Source of the DNA: Tetmemena sp. SeJ-2015
Lineage: Eukaryota > Ciliophora > Spirotrichea > Sporadotrichida > Oxytrichidae
Direction of reading: 5' to 3'
Length of the DNA stretch: 64,000 nucleotides
NCBI GenBank assembly: GCA_027382625.1
Contig: JAJKFJ010022002.1
Coordinates: 62,001 to 126,000, forward strand
Shown: positions 61,052-64,000 of the stretch, in pieces
How positions within the stretch are numbered: position 1 is the stretch's first letter
How the letters are laid out: each line of letters begins with the position of its first letter
Made by a program: the position numbers and the translations under genes
The notes under the pieces: generated by a model
What the model saw: the letters and a program-made list of their open reading frames with translations, nothing else
What the model was told of the DNA's origin: nothing
Databases searched by the model: none

Positions 61052-61957
61052 ATGACAAGTTCTGCGTCACAGGCCCCTGTTGTCTAACTCTATGGAGATT
61101 TCCTCTCCCAACCATTTAGAGCGATGGATAAAATATTCCATTCGAATATGATTCAAAATTTTATTTTTGTTGATTAAATTTAGAGCAGTTGCGATTTTCA
61201 TGTTGATAAATAAAATTCCTCATCAGTTAAAGACCCTAAGACTTATGAAGGGAGAGCACAAGACTGAGGAGTTCAAAAAGATATCCCCTCATTAAAAGGT
61301 ACCAGTGCTCGTGGAACAAGATCCTCAGAACTAGAAGCAATTTTCACTCTTCGAAAGCCATGCCATACTGAAGTATCTCAAAGCCTCAAGACAAAGATCA
61401 TAAAAAAAAATTAATAAAATCACCTTCTCAGATTAATTTAAAGATCTTAAGGTATTGACGACAGATGGTACCCCGAGCAAGACTTCAAAGCCAGAGCTAG
61501 GATTGATGAGTATCTAGACTGGCATCACACTGGCACTAGAGCGCCTCTGATAGAATACCTTAAAGCCAGACTTATGAGGTAGGAAACCGATGAGAAGCTT
61601 GCAGCTAAATTTGGCGAGGTAAAGAAGATGCTAAAGATGCTTGAAAATTATTGGCTTGGTGAGCCAGGAAAGTAATTCCTTATTTTGGCAGACCATCCTA
61701 CAATTGCAGATCTAATAAAGACATATTAATTTCTGATAACTAAATATCTTAGCGCTTTCTGTGAATTGGCTCAATTGCTTCCTTTCGAAGAGGATATATA
61801 CGCTGGGTTCCCTCGAGTGAAGGAGTGGATCGCAAGAATGATGAACATGCCTGAGGTGAAATAAGTGCATGAAGGCATCCACAAAATCCAGAGAGCATCC
61901 TACTCCAAAATTGACCAGATCAGAAGGAAGAAAGCCAGTGAGACCCCCAAACTTTGA
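61052..61957 (+). CDS. Glutathione S-transferase, theta-like
   Basis: Conjugates glutathione to electrophiles in the cytosol. ATG 61052 gives MTSSASQAPVVQLYGDFLSQ with the theta-type LYGDxLSQPxRA start, whose Ser is the usual catalytic residue. After an IES comes INKIPHQLKTLRLMKGEHKT and the glutathione-site KVPVLVEQ with LFESHAILKYL. The C-terminal domain is ARARIDEYLDWHHTGTRAPL, ILADHPTIADLIKTYQFLIT and FPRVKEWIARMMNMPEVKQV, ending at TGA 61955-61957. About 240 residues, the usual length. A second gap near 61410-61450 must hold another IES. Confidence 0.88.
61114..61186. other. IES in glutathione transferase, pointer ATTTAGAGC
   Basis: ATTTAGAGC at 61114-61122 and 61178-61186. Deleting 64 bp joins SQPFRA to VAIFMLINKIPHQL in frame. 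The segment has no GT...AG ends, so it cannot be an ordinary intron. Confidence 0.9.
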
Positions 61958-62070
61958 TTTAATGACAATTCATATCTTACTTAATTGCTCTCTCAAAAAA
62001 TTTTATTTCAAGAGGATACTTTAATCTGGATTTTAAGTCATTTAGAATTATAAATCAATAATATAGAGCA

Positions 62071-62361
62071 ATGGAAAATTCGAGCAATCTCCAAGCTAAA
62101 GAAGATCAACAGCACAATCAAAAGAGTAAAGAGGAGTTCAATATAGATCAAAGTGTTTATAAGGAACTTGAATTGAAGCGAGTGCAATAGAAGGTAAAGA
62201 AGCACAGACCTGAGTTGAGGAACATCATGTGTGACGTATTCTATCAAGCCCCTGGCTACTTCCAGTCCAACCCTAGCCTCAAAAATGAACTTACTGAGGC
62301 ATAAATTAAGAACGCACTAAGGTTTGATGAAAAGCTAATTCAGTGGGAGAAGCAGCGATGA
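62071..62361 (+). CDS. Small hypothetical protein, 96 aa
   Basis: Uninterrupted frame from ATG 62071 to TGA 62359-62361, with two UAR-Gln codons. Polar N-terminus (MENSSNLQAKEDQQHNQKSK), then RVQQKVKKHRPELRNIMCDV, FYQAPGYFQSNPSLKNELTE and FDEKLIQWEKQR. Looks like a compact helical protein; family not recognised. Lack of any IES over 291 bp is noted. Confidence 0.65.
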
Positions 62362-62726
62362 TCTTATAAATCAAACAAGTAATTTTAGTCAAGAATGTAA
62401 AAGTAGAGAACTAGAAATATCAACTTAATTTCCTTAAATCTTTCTAGCATTTATTCTTTATCTCTTTCATAACTTCTCATAATCAAATTTTTGTAATTAT
62501 AAAATTGCGGAGATATTTCTAGAGTGACAAGATAATGAATTCTTAATGGACCTGGAAACCCATATTTGTGAAATAAACATCGACATACAATATTCATTAG
62601 GAAAATGAAGAATTTTGATTGAAATAGGTTGGAATAAGTATAAGAGAGAATTTTAATAAATTGTTCTCAATATATTAATATCTTTGATAATTTTAAAGCA
62701 ACTTCACCAATCATAAATCTAGTATA
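62362..62726. promoter_or_regulatory. Intergenic AT-rich interval
   Basis: 365 bp between the small gene and XRN. No motif or RNA seen; presumably holds the 3' and 5' ends of the two genes. Confidence 0.3.
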
Positions 62727-64000
62727 ATGGGAATACCAAAGTTTTTCAGATGGCTTTCGAGGAGATACCCTCTCATCTTGCACAACCTCCAAAAAGAAGG
62801 AGGAGTGCCCTCCAATTGGTAAGTCTCAGTCCTTTATACAATAAGAGAAAATCAAGTTTACACTGGAAAGCTCAATCTAATCAACTTTCTTAGACAATTT
62901 ATACTTGGACTTAAATGGCATCGTTCACAATTGCATCCATGGAAATGACCCAAGCAAGCATGAGAAAGTTAGCAGAATGCAAGACTTTGATCAAGTCTGG
63001 GTTTCAATTATGAGGGCTATCGATGAGGTAGTTCACATAGTCAAGCCTTAAAAGCTTTCATATATAGCCTTTTATTTTAAGGTAGCTTTTGTTCTTGGCT
63101 GTGGATGGTGTCGCTCCAAGAGCGAAGATGAACCAACAAAGAGCAAGAAGATTCAGAAGTGCCAAGGAAGCATTCGAATCTAGAGAACAGTTAAGGCGGG
63201 AGGGCAAGGAAGCACCCTAACTCTTTGACACTAACGCTATCTCTCCTGGAACATAATTCATGTTTGAGCTATGCTAGCAGCTGCACTTCTTCGCTCAGTA
63301 CAAGACCAGCACTGATCCTCTATATAAAAATGTAAGAGAAGACTCAAATCTAATTTTTTTCATCTCTTCTAGTCTATCATAATCTTCATAAAATACTATT
63401 CTCCTTGCTTCCATGAAATCTAATAGAATATTTGTAGCTTTAGCAAGTGGTTGTATCTGATGGAAGTGTGCCAGGTGAGGGAGAACACAAGATGATGGAC
63501 TTCATTCGCTAAGCTAAACTTCAGCCAAACTACGACCCTAACACAAGGCACTGTTTCTATGGAGCAGATGCTGACTTGATCATGCTCTCACTATTAACTC
63601 ACGAGCCCCATTTCATAATCATTCGTGAAGAGCATGTTATTTAGAAGAAGAAAAAGGAAGGAGGAATTTAGAGGAGCGAGAAGAAGAAACCTGTTAACTT
63701 CTAACTCATCTTCATAAACCTCCTTAGAGAGTATTTCGAGCTTGAGTACAAGGATCTTTCCTCTAAGATGAAAATGAAGTTCGACTTAGAGAGAATAATC
63801 GACGATTTTGTTTTCTTCTGCTTTTTCATCGGAAACGATTTCCTTCCATCTTTGAGTGCCTTAGATATCAGTGAAGGTTCTCTTGACTAACTGATAAAGC
63901 TTTATAGAAAATTGCTTCCCCAGATGACTGATTATATTACAGAGGCAGGTACAATTTACTGGGAGAGGGCTGAACCCTTCATTAAAATGCTTGGACTTCA
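62727..64000 (+). CDS. 5'-3' exoribonuclease, XRN1/XRN2 family (5' part)
   Basis: Degrades decapped or uncapped RNA from the 5' end. ATG 62727 gives [20 protein letters not shown], the classic XRN start. After IES removal the conserved [18 protein letters not shown] and [20 protein letters not shown] follow, with the first acidic metal ligands. Further: [74 protein letters not shown]. These carry the remaining catalytic Asp/Glu residues. The window ends in the region after GNDFLP; XRN1 and XRN2 cannot be told apart without the C-terminus. Confidence 0.92.
62813..62899. other. IES in XRN, pointer CAATT
   Basis: CAATT at 62813-62817 and 62895-62899; deleting 82 bp gives [24 protein letters not shown]...TTAG intron reading is visible but puts the downstream part out of frame, so the IES reading is better. 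Confidence 0.88.
63053..63089. other. IES in XRN, pointer AGCTTT
   Basis: AGCTTT at 63053-63058 and 63084-63089; deleting 31 bp gives [20 protein letters not shown], the conserved XRN motif. Confidence 0.9.

Noticed and set aside
1..64000. Pseudogenes or wholesale sequencing frameshifts in most genes
   Set aside because: Deleting pointer-flanked segments restores conserved frames exactly in many independent genes, so the breaks are systematic, not decay. A few small indels may still be errors.

Overview
This looks like germline (micronuclear) DNA of a ciliate that reads UAA and UAG as glutamine and uses UGA as its only stop, most like a stichotrich/hypotrich spirotrich. Two observations support this. 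First, every conserved reading frame (P4-ATPase, proteasome chaperone, PIP kinase, XRN exonuclease, glutathione transferase and others) carries in-frame TAA/TAG and ends at TGA. Second, the frames are broken by mostly AT-rich segments that do not need GT...AG ends but are each bounded by a short direct repeat of 3-17 bp. Deleting the segment plus one repeat copy restores a conserved protein exactly. That is the signature of internal eliminated sequences (IESs) with pointers. I worked out and list 24 of them; many more must exist. Apparent frameshifts and early stops in the raw sequence should therefore not be read as pseudogenes. Species and nucleus type cannot be proved from sequence alone. 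CDS coordinates below run from the first to the last germline coding base and include IESs.

Layout. 1-2009 (-) guanylate-binding-protein GTPase. 2243-3048 (+) proteasome chaperone PSMD9. 3335-7548 (+) a 7-TM receptor fused to a phosphatidylinositol-phosphate kinase (GPCR-PIPK). 7821-~12970 (+) P4-ATPase lipid flippase, interrupted by an exceptional 545-bp GC-rich structured IES. ~13082-18650 (+) leucine-rich-repeat protein. 18747-20597 (+) eIF2B gamma, convergent with SKP1 (-). 21.2-27.3 kb is largely gene-free and holds a ~3.5-kb foldback element with long terminal inverted repeats and nested GC palindromes. 27312-30063 (+) hybrid histidine kinase/response regulator. 30167-32563 (-) EXD2-like exonuclease. 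32674-34744 (+) Q-rich protein. 34770-35664 (-) hypothetical. 35689-38943 (+) cyclic-nucleotide-binding K+ channel. 39024-41175 (-), 41396-44345 (+) hypothetical proteins. 44611-48246 (+) coiled-coil, axonemal-dynein-light-chain-like. 48356-~50700 (-) EF-hand protein. 52194-58427 (-) two tandem copies of a [multi-TM + Cys-rich repeat] module. ~59500-60936 (+) diverged eEF1A-like GTPase. 61052-61957 (+) theta-type glutathione transferase. 62071-62361 (+) small protein. 62727->64000 (+) XRN 5'-3' exoribonuclease.

The genes are not an operon-like set. They are a mix of signalling (receptor-lipid kinase, histidine kinase, ion channel, EF-hand), membrane, protein-turnover (PSMD9, SKP1) and RNA/translation (eIF2B, eEF1A-like, XRN, EXD2-like) functions, closely packed on both strands. 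The parts of greatest interest are the IES architecture, the structured GC-rich IES with a 17-bp pointer, and the foldback element.
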